Shown in pieces: positions 1 through 8,992 of a DNA stretch of 64,000 nt. The notes beneath the pieces were generated by a model. The model saw nothing but the letters and a program-made list of their open reading frames with translations. It was not told where the DNA came from and did not search any database. The stretch comes from Desulfobulbaceae bacterium UBA2273 (GTDB lineage: Bacteria; Desulfobacterota; Desulfobulbia; Desulfobulbales; Desulfurivibrionaceae), in NCBI GenBank assembly GCA_002347095.1, contig DDWZ01000014.1, forward strand, positions 25,907-89,906, in the 5' to 3' direction. Both the position numbers and the translations under genes were made by a program. Each line of letters starts with the position of its first letter. The first letter of the stretch is position 1.

Positions 1-31
1 GCTCCGGGGTGTCAAAGGTCGCCTGCGCCAT
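1..31 (-). CDS. Possible 5' end of a gene cut by the window edge
   Basis: Reading leftward from an ATG at 31 gives MAQATFDTPE before the window ends. A GGAG sits about 6 bases upstream of this ATG, and the start lies 40 bases after the stop of the TPR protein gene, as expected for a third gene of that minus-strand operon. Ten codons are too few to assign a family. Confidence 0.25.
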   Translation of the reverse strand, partial: MAQATFDTPE

Positions 32-71
32 CACATGCTCCGGCCTAAACGGTATTGCACCGTCTTCGCGT

Positions 72-2159
72 TCACCGGGCAACCCTTCTCGGTTTTTTCC
101 CCAGATCGATTTCGATCTGGTTCAGGGTACTTTTCGCCTTTTTTCTCAACAGTTCGTCCGGACCGGCCTGCGCCTTCTGGAGATGCCCACGCCCCTTTTC
201 CATTTCCCTGGCCTTGCGAAACAGATCCCCCAGTTGCAGATGAATCTGCTGGGCCGCCTTGGTTTCCTTGGGCATGTCTCCGTTAACGCCGGACAGGTAG
301 GCGGCAATGGCCGCCTTGACCTTTTCTTGCCCGAGCAACCCGTCGCCGAACTCCCTGTACCAGCCTTGCAGGGATTCCGCCCCCAGCCATTGCCTCTTTC
401 GGGCGCGCGCAAGAAAATCAATCCCCTCGGCATACTGGCCGAGGCTGGCCAGCATCCGCAGACGCGCCTCCGCATACACCTTTATTTTTGCCGGAACAGG
501 CGCAGCCTCGGTTGCCTTGGTATAGTGCGCAAGGGCCTCCTTTTTCTTCCCCTGGAGCTCACTGAGCTTGCCGGCAAGGTAATCGAACTCCCCGAGATAT
601 TCCGTATCCTTATAGATGTTCTGCACATAGCAGAGCACCCTGTTGGCGGCGGCCAGGTTTTTCTGGAGCAGATAGACCTCGGTTCTGCGGCTATAGAGAT
701 CGGCCTTGTCCTCGTCGGACAGGGCCAAACCCTGGGCGCGGAAATAGACCACGGAGGCCTGATCAAGCAGGGACAACGACTCAAGGGCCTGCCCGACCAG
801 ATAGAGAAAGCGCCCGTTCTCCAAGGCGCGGACATGATGGTGTTCGGCAAGATACAACTGATAGAGCTTGTCGTATTCCTTCCGCGCCAGATATCCCTCC
901 CCCAGATAGAGCAAAATTTTGCCGGAAAAATTTTCCTTTTTCCCGGCAGCTTGCCCCGGCTTGTCATGGTGCAGATAGCTCCGGCCGAGATCCGCCGCCG
1001 ATCCGGCGTCTTCACGGGCCTGATAGCGGATAAACAGGGCGCGGCGGGCATCCTGGGTAATGGGCTCGTCCGGATACGCCTTGATCACGGCCAGAAACGG
1101 CTTGTCCCCCTCGGGGTCCTTGAGGTCGGAGGCCTGTTGCCCCTTGATCGTTCTCCGCTCGGGGCTGTCCATATATTCAGCCCGCCTAAATCGTGCCAGC
1201 ACGGCGATTCGATCTTCCCGGGTTTCATCGTCGAGGATCCGCTCATAGAGTTTCAGGGCTGTAAGCCCATCCCCTCCCCGCAGATAACTCTCGCCCAACT
1301 CGAAAAAAATCTCCCCGCGGTCGGCAGGGTTCTCGGCCAGATTCAGATAATGGAACAGCGATTTCCGGGCGTCCTCCTCATTGCCCACCCGCAGATAGAC
1401 GAAACCAAGCTTGCGCAGCAGTTCCGGATTCCGGTGATGATAGTCGGGATATTTTTCAAAAAGCGTGGCAAAGGTCTGCAAGGCCCCGACAGGATCCTTG
1501 TTGGCGGACATGAGCTCCCCCAACCCCATCAGGGCTTTGGCCTTGATCTCCTCCTGCCCGGATTCGGCGACCTGTTTATAGATATCCAAGGCTTCGGCCG
1601 CCCTACCCACGGCAAAAAGGGTATCCGCCTGCGCCAAACGCACCTGGTCCAGCAGGGGAGATTCTGGATAGCGCTTGAGGAAGAGCTTGAAGTAGATGAG
1701 CGCCTCGCGGTAAAACCGCATGCGGTAATGGGCGTAGCCGACCTCGAAATACGCTTGGGCCGCTCGTGTGGACTTTGGAAAATCGGCGCCGTACCTCCGG
1801 AAAACATCACGAACCCTGCTCCACTGGGGGGTGGCGCTTTTTTCCGTCATCTGTTTGAGATTTTGCGCCGCCAGCCAGAGCGCCTCCTCGGCCCGCTCCG
1901 CTTCACGGAATTTTTCGTAGTACCGCAGATACGCCGCAGCCGCCTTTTCCTGATCCCCCCCCTTTACCGCATCTTCAGCCTCCTGCCAGACCTGAGCCGG
2001 AGTCTCGACGGGCACTGCCTGCGCTGGCGGCGCCGGAGGCGGGGCAACCTCCTTGGCCCAAGCTGGTTGAGGCTGAATTCCTCCGCAGACAAGGGTGACG
2101 CAAAAAAGCATGGAGAGCGGCAGGACATGAAGAGCATGGGAGAACTGGATGTTTTTCAT
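72..2159 (-). CDS. Exported tetratricopeptide-repeat (TPR) protein
   Basis: This 695-residue protein has an N-terminal signal sequence (start MKNIQFSH, hydrophobic core LPLSMLFCVTLVCGG, likely cleavage after AWA) followed by a Pro/Ala linker. The rest is Ala/Leu/Tyr-rich helical repeats, for example AYFEVGYAHYRMRFYREALI and AEALDIYKQVAESGQ, typical of TPR/Sel1-like scaffolds that work in the periplasm or at the outer membrane. A frame runs 25 codons further upstream, but the signal peptide fits only the start at 2159. It follows the NtrC-like gene by 82 bases on the same strand, so the two are probably co-transcribed. No enzymatic motif is visible; a role in envelope assembly or export is inference. 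Confidence 0.85.
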   Translation of the reverse strand: MKNIQFSHALHVLPLSMLFCVTLVCGGIQPQPAWAKEVAPPPAPPAQAVPVETPAQVWQEAEDAVKGGDQEKAAAAYLRYYEKFREAERAEEALWLAAQNLKQMTEKSATPQWSRVRDVFRRYGADFPKSTRAAQAYFEVGYAHYRMRFYREALIYFKLFLKRYPESPLLDQVRLAQADTLFAVGRAAEALDIYKQVAESGQEEIKAKALMGLGELMSANKDPVGALQTFATLFEKYPDYHHRNPELLRKLGFVYLRVGNEEDARKSLFHYLNLAENPADRGEIFFELGESYLRGGDGLTALKLYERILDDETREDRIAVLARFRRAEYMDSPERRTIKGQQASDLKDPEGDKPFLAVIKAYPDEPITQDARRALFIRYQAREDAGSAADLGRSYLHHDKPGQAAGKKENFSGKILLYLGEGYLARKEYDKLYQLYLAEHHHVRALENGRFLYLVGQALESLSLLDQASVVYFRAQGLALSDEDKADLYSRRTEVYLLQKNLAAANRVLCYVQNIYKDTEYLGEFDYLAGKLSELQGKKKEALAHYTKATEAAPVPAKIKVYAEARLRMLASLGQYAEGIDFLARARKRQWLGAESLQGWYREFGDGLLGQEKVKAAIAAYLSGVNGDMPKETKAAQQIHLQLGDLFRKAREMEKGRGHLQKAQAGPDELLRKKAKSTLNQIEIDLGKKPRRVAR

Positions 2160-2241
2160 GATTTCTTTCACGGGAGTCGAGGGCAAGCGCTGTTGTCGCT
2201 CACCAGTCCTTGCGCCGGACAAAAAGGGACGCACCCTTTTC

Positions 2242-3624
2242 CTACGCCTCGGCAGAAGAGGAAACCAACTTGAATCGTTTCATCTTCTCAATAAGGGTAG
2301 TCCGGTTCACATTCAACAGCTTGGCAGCCCTGTTCTTGACCCAGTCGGTCTGCTCAAGGGCTTGCAGGATCAAGCGTTTCTCAAAATCAGACAACACCTC
2401 ATTTAAGAAAAAACCCTGCTCGGGAAGCGCTTCGAGCCGCTCAACCGGGGCGGCCCCGGCCTCAAGCAACCGTTCCGGCAGATCAGCCACGGAAAGCACA
2501 TCACCGCCGGCGAGGATCACCATGCGCTCCAGCATGTTTTCAAGCTCCCGGACATTGCCCGGCCATGCGTAGCGCGCAAGCCTGGCCATGACCTCGTCGG
2601 ACATCCCCTTGATTTTTTTCTTCCGGAGCCGGTTGAACCTGGCCACGAAATGCTCGACCAGCAGGGGAATATCCTGGCGCCGCTCCCGCAGGGGGGGCGC
2701 TTCGATGGGGATTACATTGAGGCGGTAATAGAGATCTTCCCGGAAACGTCCGGCCTCGACCTCCTGCTCAAGATCCCTGTTGGTCGCGGCAACCACCCGG
2801 AAATCCGAGCTGATGGTTTTTGTGCCGCCGATGCGCTCAAATTCTTTTTCCTGGAGAACCCGCAGCAGTTTCACCTGGAGCATGGGACTCATCTCCGAGA
2901 TCTCATCGAGAAAAACCGTGCCCCCGTTGGCCAGTTCAAAGCGCCCAAGCCGGGTCCGGATCGCGTGGGTAAACGCCCCTTTTTCATGGCCGAACAACTC
3001 GCTTTCCAGCAACTCTCCAGGGATGGCCCCGCAATTTACCGGGACAAAAGGACCGGTGCCGCGCACCCCCTCATAATGGAGGGCCTGGGCGATGAGTTCT
3101 TTGCCGGTGCCGGATTCGCCCCGCACCAAAACGGTGGTTTCCGCATCGCAGACTTTATTGATCAGGGAAAAGACATGCCGCATGGCGCTGCTGGTACCGA
3201 TAATGGCGGCGCAGCCTTTCTGGATTTTTGCCTGGGACTGAGCGGCCGGAGGAAGCAGGCGGCTTACCCCGGCCTTATCAAGGGCTTCGTCAAGGCGACT
3301 TTCGCTCACCGGCGCTTCAAGATAATCGACAGCTCCTGCCTGCAAGGCGGCAACTGCGTCATTGACCGACGGCGTGCTTGCCGCCACGAGAATCGCCGCC
3401 TGGGAGGCCAGCTCCTGGAGTTCGGCAAGGAAAACACCATGGGGCTGAAGCGAAGAGACCGCCAAAAGAATCGCCTGGCACTGATTTGCCTCAAGCCAGC
3501 GCCGGGCTTCCGCCTCGGAGCGGAGAATGATCAGGGGCAGCGCTTTTCCCTGAAGAGCCTTGGCCAGCTCGGAAGAACGGCCGGAAGAGTCAAGAAGCAG
3601 GAGGAGCAGGGGATTGTGCGTCAT
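2242..3624 (-). CDS. NtrC-family AAA+ regulator with degenerate receiver and GAFTHA loop
   Basis: The 460-residue protein has the three-part layout of a sigma-54 activator: a receiver-like domain (about 1-115), an AAA+ domain (about 137-370, Walker A GESGTGKE at 169-176, Walker B GTVFLDEI) and a Fis-type helix-turn-helix (NRAAKLLNVNRTTLIEKMKR). Two key features are altered. The receiver strand that should end in the phospho-acceptor Asp reads CQAILLAVSS, with no acidic residue. The sigma-54-contacting loop is GAFTHA (216-221) instead of GAFTGA. It may therefore act independently of phosphorylation, and sigma-54 coupling is uncertain. It is transcribed away from ftsE across an AT-rich 196-base gap and precedes the TPR protein gene. 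Confidence 0.9.
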   Translation of the reverse strand: MTHNPLLLLLLDSSGRSSELAKALQGKALPLIILRSEAEARRWLEANQCQAILLAVSSLQPHGVFLAELQELASQAAILVAASTPSVNDAVAALQAGAVDYLEAPVSESRLDEALDKAGVSRLLPPAAQSQAKIQKGCAAIIGTSSAMRHVFSLINKVCDAETTVLVRGESGTGKELIAQALHYEGVRGTGPFVPVNCGAIPGELLESELFGHEKGAFTHAIRTRLGRFELANGGTVFLDEISEMSPMLQVKLLRVLQEKEFERIGGTKTISSDFRVVAATNRDLEQEVEAGRFREDLYYRLNVIPIEAPPLRERRQDIPLLVEHFVARFNRLRKKKIKGMSDEVMARLARYAWPGNVRELENMLERMVILAGGDVLSVADLPERLLEAGAAPVERLEALPEQGFFLNEVLSDFEKRLILQALEQTDWVKNRAAKLLNVNRTTLIEKMKRFKLVSSSAEA

Positions 3625-3820
3625 ACCACCTTCATGAATTTATCGTTTTCTTTTAATAAATTTCAGAGCTTATGTTCTTTTGTATACATTATTCAGAAAA
3701 AAAGTGTCAATTTTTTTTCACATGCTATATTTTATCAATAATTATTGAATTGTTATGTATTATTATGGCCTAGCCGTCATCCGGAGGGTCTCCCCCGTCG
3801 GATCAAAAAAGGTTTTTCAC

Positions 3821-4549
3821 ATGCCGAGAGACGCAAGCACTGACAAACCCCTGGTCGAACTGGTGAACGTCGCCAAGATCTACCCTCCCGACATTGTCGC
3901 CCTGGAAGACGTTTCCCTGCGGATTTACAAGGGAGAAATCTTTTTTCTCACCGGCATGAGCGGCGCGGGAAAAACAACCCTGATCAAGCTGATCTGCCGC
4001 CTTGAAACTCCCACCCGGGGCCTCATTGAGGTGGCCGGCCGCGACCTTTCCCGGATCAGCCCCGCAGGCATCCAGCGCATGCGTCAAAAAATCGGCATCG
4101 CCTATCAGGATTTCCGGCTGCTGGAGAAACAAACCGTTCTCCAGAACATTGCCATGGCCATGGAGGTGACGTACGCAAGCACCAAGGCGATCCACGCCAG
4201 GGTCGATGAGCTGCTGGCCCTGCTCAACCTCTCCGACAAACGGGACAAACTCACGGGCGAACTCTCCCGCGGAGAACAGCAACGAGTGGCCCTGGCCCGG
4301 GCCGCTGCCAACGGACCGAGCCTGCTGCTGGCCGACGAACCGACCGGCAACCTTGACCCAGCCGCGACGGAGCTGGTCATCAATCTCTTTCGCCACCTGA
4401 ACGAAAAAAATGGCTCGACCATCGTTGTCGCCACCCATGACAAGTCGATCTACGCGGAAACCGAGCACCGGGTTATGGATCTCCGCAAGGGGCATCTGTC
4501 AGCCCACCCCAACCGTGCGCCGCGGCAAATCGAACTTTTTGAAGCGTAA
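3821..4549 (+). CDS. ftsE: Cell-division ABC ATPase FtsE
   Basis: FtsE is the cytoplasmic ATPase of the FtsEX complex, which gates septal peptidoglycan hydrolysis. The 242-residue protein has Walker A GMSGAGKTT, a Q-loop (YQDF), an LSRGEQQRVALARA signature, Walker B LLLADEPTGNLD and a switch His (VATHD). The signature has Arg where most ABC ATPases have Gly (LSGGE). The ATG at 3821 (MPRDASTDKP) was preferred because the 22 upstream codons do not look like family sequence. ftsX follows after 60 bases, then envC-like and ctpA. Identification is firm from motifs plus synteny. Confidence 0.95.
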   Translation: MPRDASTDKPLVELVNVAKIYPPDIVALEDVSLRIYKGEIFFLTGMSGAGKTTLIKLICRLETPTRGLIEVAGRDLSRISPAGIQRMRQKIGIAYQDFRLLEKQTVLQNIAMAMEVTYASTKAIHARVDELLALLNLSDKRDKLTGELSRGEQQRVALARAAANGPSLLLADEPTGNLDPAATELVINLFRHLNEKNGSTIVVATHDKSIYAETEHRVMDLRKGHLSAHPNRAPRQIELFEA

Positions 4550-4609
4550 CCGCCGCGAGAATCCAGCCTTACGGACGAAACCGCTTTCCCTTCCAAGGAG
4601 CACCAGACG

Positions 4610-5497
4610 ATGCATTTTCTGGCCTACATTGTGCGCCAAACAGGAAAAAACCTCCGGCAAACCTGGGGAACGCAGGTCATGACCCTGCTGACCGTGACCC
4701 TCTCCGTGCTGCTCTTTGCCTTTTTCTTTCTTATTTACACCAACATGCTCCGGGCCAGCGCCCGATTGGGCGACGATCTCCGCCTCATTGTCTATCTGGA
4801 CCAGGAGATTCCCGAACAGAAACGGCCGGAAATCGAAAAAAAGATCCGCGATTTCGGCCCGGTGGAAAAAATTATTTTTGTCTCCCGCACCGAGGCATTT
4901 TCCCGGCTCAGCGCCCAACTCGATAAAGAAAAGGATGTTCTCAACGACCTTGGCCCCGATTTTCTGCCGCCTTCCATCGAGGTGTACCCCCTCAAGAACC
5001 TCCAAGACCTCACCAAAATCAGCCAGTTTTCCGACTTCCTCCTGACCTTGCCCCACGCGGCCAAAGTCCAGTCCGGCAGCGACTGGCTCCGTCGTTTCGG
5101 CGATTTCACCAACCTTCTTCAGGTCGTCGTCCTGTTAAGCGGGGTCCTGCTCATTATCAGCATGACCTTTATCATTTCATACACCCTTCGCCTCACCGTG
5201 GTATCCAGGCAGGGCGAGCTTGAGATCCTCAGGCTGCTTGGCGCCACCAGCGCCTATATCCGCCTGCCGCTCCTGCTCGAAGGCATGCTGCAGGGGTTTT
5301 TAGGCTCAAGCCTGGGGCTTGGAGCGCTGTACCTCCTCTATCAATGGATTGCCAGCCGTTTCAGCGGCCCGGGATTTCTCAACCTTTTCGACTTCGCTTT
5401 CTTCCCCCCGGAGCTCACCGCCGCGATCCTGCTGGCCAGCGTCGTTCTTTGCACGGGCGGCAGTCTTTTTTCAATCCGCAGATTTATCCGCATCTGA
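4610..5497 (+). CDS. ftsX: Cell-division membrane protein FtsX
   Basis: This 295-residue inner-membrane protein has the FtsX layout: one N-terminal membrane segment (LLTVTLSVLLFAFFFLIYTN), a roughly 120-residue periplasmic loop (DLRLIVYLDQEIPEQ onward), and three C-terminal segments with the conserved RQGELEILRLLGATSAYIRLP element. FtsX carries ATP-driven movement from FtsE to a periplasmic coiled-coil activator, which is the next gene (3 bases between stop and start). A good ribosome site (AAGGAG) precedes the ATG. Confidence 0.95.
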   Translation: MHFLAYIVRQTGKNLRQTWGTQVMTLLTVTLSVLLFAFFFLIYTNMLRASARLGDDLRLIVYLDQEIPEQKRPEIEKKIRDFGPVEKIIFVSRTEAFSRLSAQLDKEKDVLNDLGPDFLPPSIEVYPLKNLQDLTKISQFSDFLLTLPHAAKVQSGSDWLRRFGDFTNLLQVVVLLSGVLLIISMTFIISYTLRLTVVSRQGELEILRLLGATSAYIRLPLLLEGMLQGFLGSSLGLGALYLLYQWIASRFSGPGFLNLFDFAFFPPELTAAILLASVVLCTGGSLFSIRRFIRI

Positions 5498-5500
5498 CGC

Positions 5501-6787
5501 ATGACTTCCATTTTTCGCCGCCCATACTTCTCCCTCTGCGTGCTGCTCCTTGCCATTTGCCTGGGCGGCCAGCGCCCATGTTTCGCCGCGGAACCGGCTC
5601 CGGTAAACGCCAAGATCCTTGAGGAACAAAAAAGGATCCAGCGCCTGAAGAAAGGCATCGAAGACCAAAAATCCCGGGTGCAGACCACCAATAAAAAAGA
5701 AAACTCCCTTCTCACCGAGCTTGAGCGCTTAAATGGCCACATCCAAAGCGAAGGCGACAAGTTGAGCCATCTCAAGAAAGATCTGAACAAACACGAGGAG
5801 CAGATCGCACAAAAACAGAGCGAAGCCGCCCAGGCCATAACCGCCAAGGAGCAGGCAAAGGTTCATATCAAAAAACGCCTCAATTCCTTTTACCGGATGG
5901 GTGAGATCGGCATGATGAATGTCCTCTTTTCCACCAGCAAACTGCCGGATCTTCTTGCCTTTCGCGAGTATTTCGATGCGTTGCTCAAGCGCGACCAGGA
6001 AGTCATCCGCCAATACCGGGAAAAAGTCGAGACCCTGGAAAAAACGCGGCTCGGCCTGCAGCAGGAAAAACAGGCTCTGCTTGAAACCATCACCAAGGTC
6101 AAGGGACAGGAAGAACAACTGGCCACCACCCGCAATGAGCGCATGCGGTTGCTGCAAAAGGTAAAAACCGAGAAAAAACTGTACCAACTGGCGCTGCAAG
6201 AACTCGAAGGCGCCGCGGACAGGCTGACCAACACCCTTGAGCTGCTCAAGGCCGAAGCAGCCAAAGAGGCCCGCCAGAAGGAAGTTCGCGCCAAGGAATC
6301 CGGCCAGAAAACCGTCCGGAAGCCAACCCCTTCGAACACCAAAGGCTTTGCCACCCAGAAAGGCCGTCTCCCCCCGCCGGTACCGGGCACGGTGACAACG
6401 CTGTTCGGCAAGAGCGTCCAGAAAAAATTCGGCATCACCACCTTTGCCAACGGCATCGACATCAAGACAGCGCCTGGCACCGAAATCACCGCCATCTACG
6501 ACGGCAAGGTAATCTACGCCAAATTCCTGCGCGGCTACGGCAACCTGCTCATCATTGACCACGGCCAGCAATATCTCAGCCTTGTTTCCCGGGCGGCGAA
6601 ATTCTTCAAGGAAGAGGGCGACACGGTTACCAAGGGTGAAGTGGTTGGGGTCATGAGCGACCAGGAAGGATTGCTTGGCGAGGGGCTGCATTTCGAGATC
6701 CGCCACGGGACCAAGCCGGAAAATCCCCTGCAGTGGATAAACAACGGCAAACTGACCATCAAGGCAACCTCCAAAACACCACGGTGA
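5501..6787 (+). CDS. EnvC-like murein hydrolase activator (degenerate LytM/M23)
   Basis: The 428-residue periplasmic protein has a signal peptide (cut near CFAAEP), a long charged coiled coil (about 30-270) and a C-terminal M23/LytM domain (about 305-420). The metal site is degenerate: the first ligand region reads NGIDIK instead of HxGxD, and the central motif is LSLVSR without His; only the late LHFEIRHG is kept. EnvC-type activators have this non-catalytic pattern and switch on amidases under FtsEX control. Its position immediately after ftsX supports that role. A direct peptidase function is unlikely. Confidence 0.9.
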   Translation: MTSIFRRPYFSLCVLLLAICLGGQRPCFAAEPAPVNAKILEEQKRIQRLKKGIEDQKSRVQTTNKKENSLLTELERLNGHIQSEGDKLSHLKKDLNKHEEQIAQKQSEAAQAITAKEQAKVHIKKRLNSFYRMGEIGMMNVLFSTSKLPDLLAFREYFDALLKRDQEVIRQYREKVETLEKTRLGLQQEKQALLETITKVKGQEEQLATTRNERMRLLQKVKTEKKLYQLALQELEGAADRLTNTLELLKAEAAKEARQKEVRAKESGQKTVRKPTPSNTKGFATQKGRLPPPVPGTVTTLFGKSVQKKFGITTFANGIDIKTAPGTEITAIYDGKVIYAKFLRGYGNLLIIDHGQQYLSLVSRAAKFFKEEGDTVTKGEVVGVMSDQEGLLGEGLHFEIRHGTKPENPLQWINNGKLTIKATSKTPR

Positions 6788-6814
6788 TATTCGCCTAACA
6801 ATCAAGATAAATCA

Positions 6815-6843
6815 TTGTTTTCCGGCATAAAACCTGCTAACAT
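6815..6843 (+). promoter_or_regulatory. Candidate sigma-70 promoter for ctpA
   Basis: TTGTTT and TAACAT are separated by 17 bases in the 125-base gap between the envC-like gene and ctpA, placing a transcription start about 60 bases before the ctpA ATG. It suggests the protease can also be expressed apart from ftsEX. Judged by eye only. Confidence 0.35.
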
Positions 6844-6912
6844 ACAAGTTCGTGTCACCATCGCACATAACAATCAAACACCACTTTGGAATTTTCCGGT
6901 TAAGGACCACCC

Positions 6913-8289
6913 ATGAAAAGCTCGACAAAACGGTCAGTTATCAAAAACATTGCGGTCTCCCTCTGTGTCCTGGCCGGTTCTCTGCTGGCCTGGAATTACT
7001 CAACAGTCACCGCCACAACCCAGGACACTTACGAAAGCCTTGAGGCCTTTTCCAAGATACTCAGCCTGGTTCAAGAAAATTATGTCGAGGAAGTGGACAG
7101 CCAGAAAGCCATTGAAGGGGCGATCAAGGGCATGCTCACCACCCTGGATCCCCATTCTTCGTATATGAAGCCCGAAGACTTTAAAGAATTGCAGGTCGAA
7201 ACCCAAGGCAGCTTCACCGGCATCGGCATTGAAATAACGATGAAGGACAACATCCTCACGGTTGTCTCTCCCATCGAAGGAACCCCGGCCTTTGCCAAAG
7301 GGCTCAAGGCGGGAGACAAGATCGTCAAGATCGGCGAGGAACCGACCCAGGACATGAGTCTCATGGAGGCGGTAAAGCGGCTGCGCGGCCCCAAAGGCTC
7401 GGAAGTGACCATCTCCATTCATCGCAAGGGCTGGCCCGACCTCAAGGAAATCACGCTAATCCGCGACATCATTCCCATCCACAGCGTAAAATCGAAACTG
7501 CTGGAGCCGGGATACCCTTACATCCGCATCATCAACTTCCAGGCGCAGACCACGACTGATTTCAAAAAGGCGCTCTCCGACCTGGAAAAGCAAGGAAAGA
7601 TAAAAGGGCTTATCGTGGATCTTCGCAATAACCCGGGCGGCCTTCTTGACCAGTCCGTGAAGATTGCCGACATCTTCATCGACGAGGGCGTGATTGTTTC
7701 CACCAAGGGAAGGATCAAGGAGCAAAACTCCATGTTCTACGCCCGCGACAACAACGCCAAGTATAAATTTCCCGTGGTGGTGCTGGTGAACGAAGGCAGC
7801 GCCAGCGCCTCGGAGATCGTGGCCGGCGCCTTGCAGGATCACAAAAAAGCGGTAATCATCGGCGCCCAGACCTTTGGCAAGGGCTCGGTACAGACCATCA
7901 TCCCCATGGACAGCGGGGCAGGTCTTCGATTGACCACGGCCAGATACTATACCCCCAGCGGCCGCTCCATTCAGGCAACGGGTATTACTCCGGATATCAT
8001 TGTCCCTTCTCCCGCATCGCTTACCGTCGAACAGGATGAAAAAGATGATGAGCAGGAGAAAAAACCGAAATACCTGCGGGAAAAAGATCTGAAGCATCAC
8101 ATCGGCAATGGCCTGAATGACGATGTCACCCAGAAAGAGGAGAAGCCCAAACCCGAGGAAAAGCCGAAAACCAAGGTGAAAACCCCGGTAAGCAAGGAAA
8201 AGCAAGAGGCTGAGGACATAAGCAAGGATCAGCAGTTAAGCACCGCGCTCACGCTGCTCAAAGGCTTGAACGTTTTCGGCAAGAAGTAA
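6913..8289 (+). CDS. ctpA: Carboxy-terminal processing protease (S41 family, CtpA/Prc)
   Basis: This 458-residue periplasmic serine protease has an N-terminal signal/anchor (SVIKNIAVSLCVLAGSLLAW), a PDZ domain (about 85-165, FTGIGIEITMKDNILTVVSP) and the S41 core with nucleophile Ser in NEGSASASEIVAGA and general-base Lys in QTFGKGSVQT. The C-terminal 100 residues are Lys/Glu/Pro-rich and look disordered. Such proteases trim C-termini of envelope proteins and control murein hydrolases, which fits the linkage to ftsEX-envC. The operon ends at a clear terminator downstream. Confidence 0.95.
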   Translation: MKSSTKRSVIKNIAVSLCVLAGSLLAWNYSTVTATTQDTYESLEAFSKILSLVQENYVEEVDSQKAIEGAIKGMLTTLDPHSSYMKPEDFKELQVETQGSFTGIGIEITMKDNILTVVSPIEGTPAFAKGLKAGDKIVKIGEEPTQDMSLMEAVKRLRGPKGSEVTISIHRKGWPDLKEITLIRDIIPIHSVKSKLLEPGYPYIRIINFQAQTTTDFKKALSDLEKQGKIKGLIVDLRNNPGGLLDQSVKIADIFIDEGVIVSTKGRIKEQNSMFYARDNNAKYKFPVVVLVNEGSASASEIVAGALQDHKKAVIIGAQTFGKGSVQTIIPMDSGAGLRLTTARYYTPSGRSIQATGITPDIIVPSPASLTVEQDEKDDEQEKKPKYLREKDLKHHIGNGLNDDVTQKEEKPKPEEKPKTKVKTPVSKEKQEAEDISKDQQLSTALTLLKGLNVFGKK

Positions 8290-8337
8290 AGACGAAGAAA
8301 CCAGATGACTCAGCCTTGATGGCTGACCATTGACCAT

Positions 8338-8373
8338 AAAAAAAGGAGAGGCTCAGCCCTCTCCTTTTTTTAT
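8338..8373. terminator. Bidirectional rho-independent terminator
   Basis: The stem GGAGAGG/CCTCTCC with a 6-base loop is flanked by an A-run on the left and a T-run on the right. It can therefore terminate both ctpA (plus) and the convergent fumarase operon (minus). Confidence 0.85.
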
Positions 8374-8410
8374 TAGCGACGCAGCCGCCTTGCCTGCGGA
8401 AATGGTCCGG

Positions 8411-8992
8411 TCATTTTCCACAACGGCTTGCCGCGGCAACCAACGCATAGTAATCACGCCCCTCCAGGTCGTTGATCACCACGGCCGGGAATTTTTCCAC
8501 CTCGAACCGGAACAGGGCTTCCGGCCCCGCATCAGCAAAGGCAACCAGTTCGGCTTTTTTGATACATTTGGACAAAAACGCCCCGGCCCCGCCAATGGCA
8601 GCAAGATAGACCGCGCCATGCTCAAGCATGGCCTGACGCACCTCGGCACAACGGGCGCCCTTGCCCATGGTCGCAGCTAACCCCAAAGCGAGCAGGCGCG
8701 GAGTGTAGCTGTCCATCCGATAGCTGGTGGTGGGCCCGGCCGCGCCGATTACCCGCCCCGGCCGGGCCGGACTCGGACCAACATAGTAAAGAAGCTGACC
8801 GGCAAGATCCACCGGCAAATCCTTTCCCTCATCCAGCAGGGCGCAGAGCCGGCGATGGGTCTGATCCCGGCCGGTGTACAGCGTCCCGCTCAGGCTTACC
8901 AATTGGCCGGCCTTAAGCGAGGCCAGGACCTCGGGGGTAAAGGGCAGAGCGACCTCGAGGAGATTCTCAAAAAAAGCAGATTCCGTTTTCAC
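8411..8992 (-). CDS. Class I fumarate hydratase (or tartrate dehydratase), beta subunit
   Basis: The 193-residue protein matches the C-terminal swivel half of class I Fe-S fumarases, seen in LPFTPEVLASLKAGQLVSLSG, YYVGPSPARPGRVIGAAGPTTSYRMD and the end KFPAVVINDLEGRDYY. It interconverts fumarate and malate together with the alpha subunit encoded just upstream; the genes overlap by 4 bases (ATGA), indicating translational coupling. Two-subunit class I enzymes are common in anaerobes. L-tartrate dehydratase has the same architecture and cannot be excluded from sequence alone. Confidence 0.9.
   Translation of the reverse strand: MKTESAFFENLLEVALPFTPEVLASLKAGQLVSLSGTLYTGRDQTHRRLCALLDEGKDLPVDLAGQLLYYVGPSPARPGRVIGAAGPTTSYRMDSYTPRLLALGLAATMGKGARCAEVRQAMLEHGAVYLAAIGGAGAFLSKCIKKAELVAFADAGPEALFRFEVEKFPAVVINDLEGRDYYALVAAASRCGK

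Noticed and set aside
9..2273. 754-codon plus-strand frame opposite the TPR gene
   Set aside because: It mirrors the minus-strand TPR protein, has no family motifs, and no ribosome site; codon bias of the sense gene keeps the antisense frame open.
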